A stretch of DNA of 64,000 nucleotides from an uncultured Bacteroidales bacterium (GTDB taxonomy: Bacteria; Bacteroidota; Bacteroidia; Bacteroidales; ML635J-15), in contig CAJOIT010000004.1 of assembly GCA_905234755.1 (NCBI GenBank), forward strand, positions 1 to 64,000. Reading direction: 5' to 3'. The notes beneath the pieces were generated by a model. The model was not told where the DNA came from, searched no databases, and saw only the letters and a program-made list of their open reading frames with translations. Shown here piece by piece: positions 63,993 through 64,000 of this stretch (its first letter is position 1; the number at the start of each line of letters is the position of its first letter). The translations under genes and the position numbers were made by a program.

Positions 63993-64000
63993 TGGTCTTC

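Overview
The window is chromosomal DNA of a Bacteroidota bacterium, most likely order Bacteroidales and probably an uncultured gut or rumen lineage. The evidence is type IX secretion (T9SS) sorting domains on four proteins, GldB-, PorE- and PorT-like envelope proteins, three FISUMP-domain proteins, and promoters of the Bacteroidota -7 type (TAnnTTTG) in front of nearly every transcription unit. Shine-Dalgarno sites are not evident. The genus cannot be fixed from the sequence. There are no rRNA or tRNA genes, no insertion sequence and no CRISPR array.

Layout. 1-3783 (minus) is the 5' part of a long TPR/PD40/coiled-coil protein that runs off the left edge. 4096-6726 holds a membrane glycosyltransferase and a convergent DEAD-box helicase. 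6946-11168 (minus) is a three-gene operon of one small T9SS cargo and two FISUMP paralogues. 11381-16324 holds SerA, an EF-hand membrane protein, TrmB and a C_GCxxG_C_C protein. 16424-27370 is one giant T9SS adhesin of 3648 aa, followed by pfkA. 29112-35458 is envelope-rich: a PorE-like protein, GldB, a PorT-like barrel, a GlsB-like N-acyltransferase and an OmpA protein. 35785-39280 has two SUMF1-domain proteins followed by fmt-ruvX-def. 39334-42399 (minus) is an endonuclease-family protein, ComM and a Fic-derived protein without a Fic core. 42512-43427 has a low-molecular-weight tyrosine phosphatase and a truncated RhuM gene.

The most interesting unit is 43454-50158, a tightly packed seven-gene minus-strand operon. 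It encodes a T9SS cargo, a Cthe_2159-like beta-helix protein, a carboxypeptidase-regulatory-like lipoprotein, a small secreted protein, a VTC-type polyphosphate polymerase with its catalytic residues intact, a DUF4956 membrane protein and a DUF2490 outer-membrane barrel. A divergent AraC regulator lies next to it. This looks like a coordinated envelope system that may link polyphosphate chemistry to a surface beta-helix. 51312-61951 (minus) is an operon with a FISUMP/GCDS-repeat protein, a 2402-aa M43 metalloprotease with a T9SS signal, and an endonuclease-family lipoprotein. The window ends with groES-groEL.

The intergenic DNA is unusual. It carries degenerate tandem arrays with strict 8-bp or 7-bp periods, three copies of a 43-bp element, a perfect 28-bp palindrome and decayed copies of other dispersed repeats, often starting at stop codons or lying just upstream of promoters. 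Many genes appear too long at the 5' end if TTG is accepted as a start; the starts below use signal peptides, operon spacing and promoter positions.
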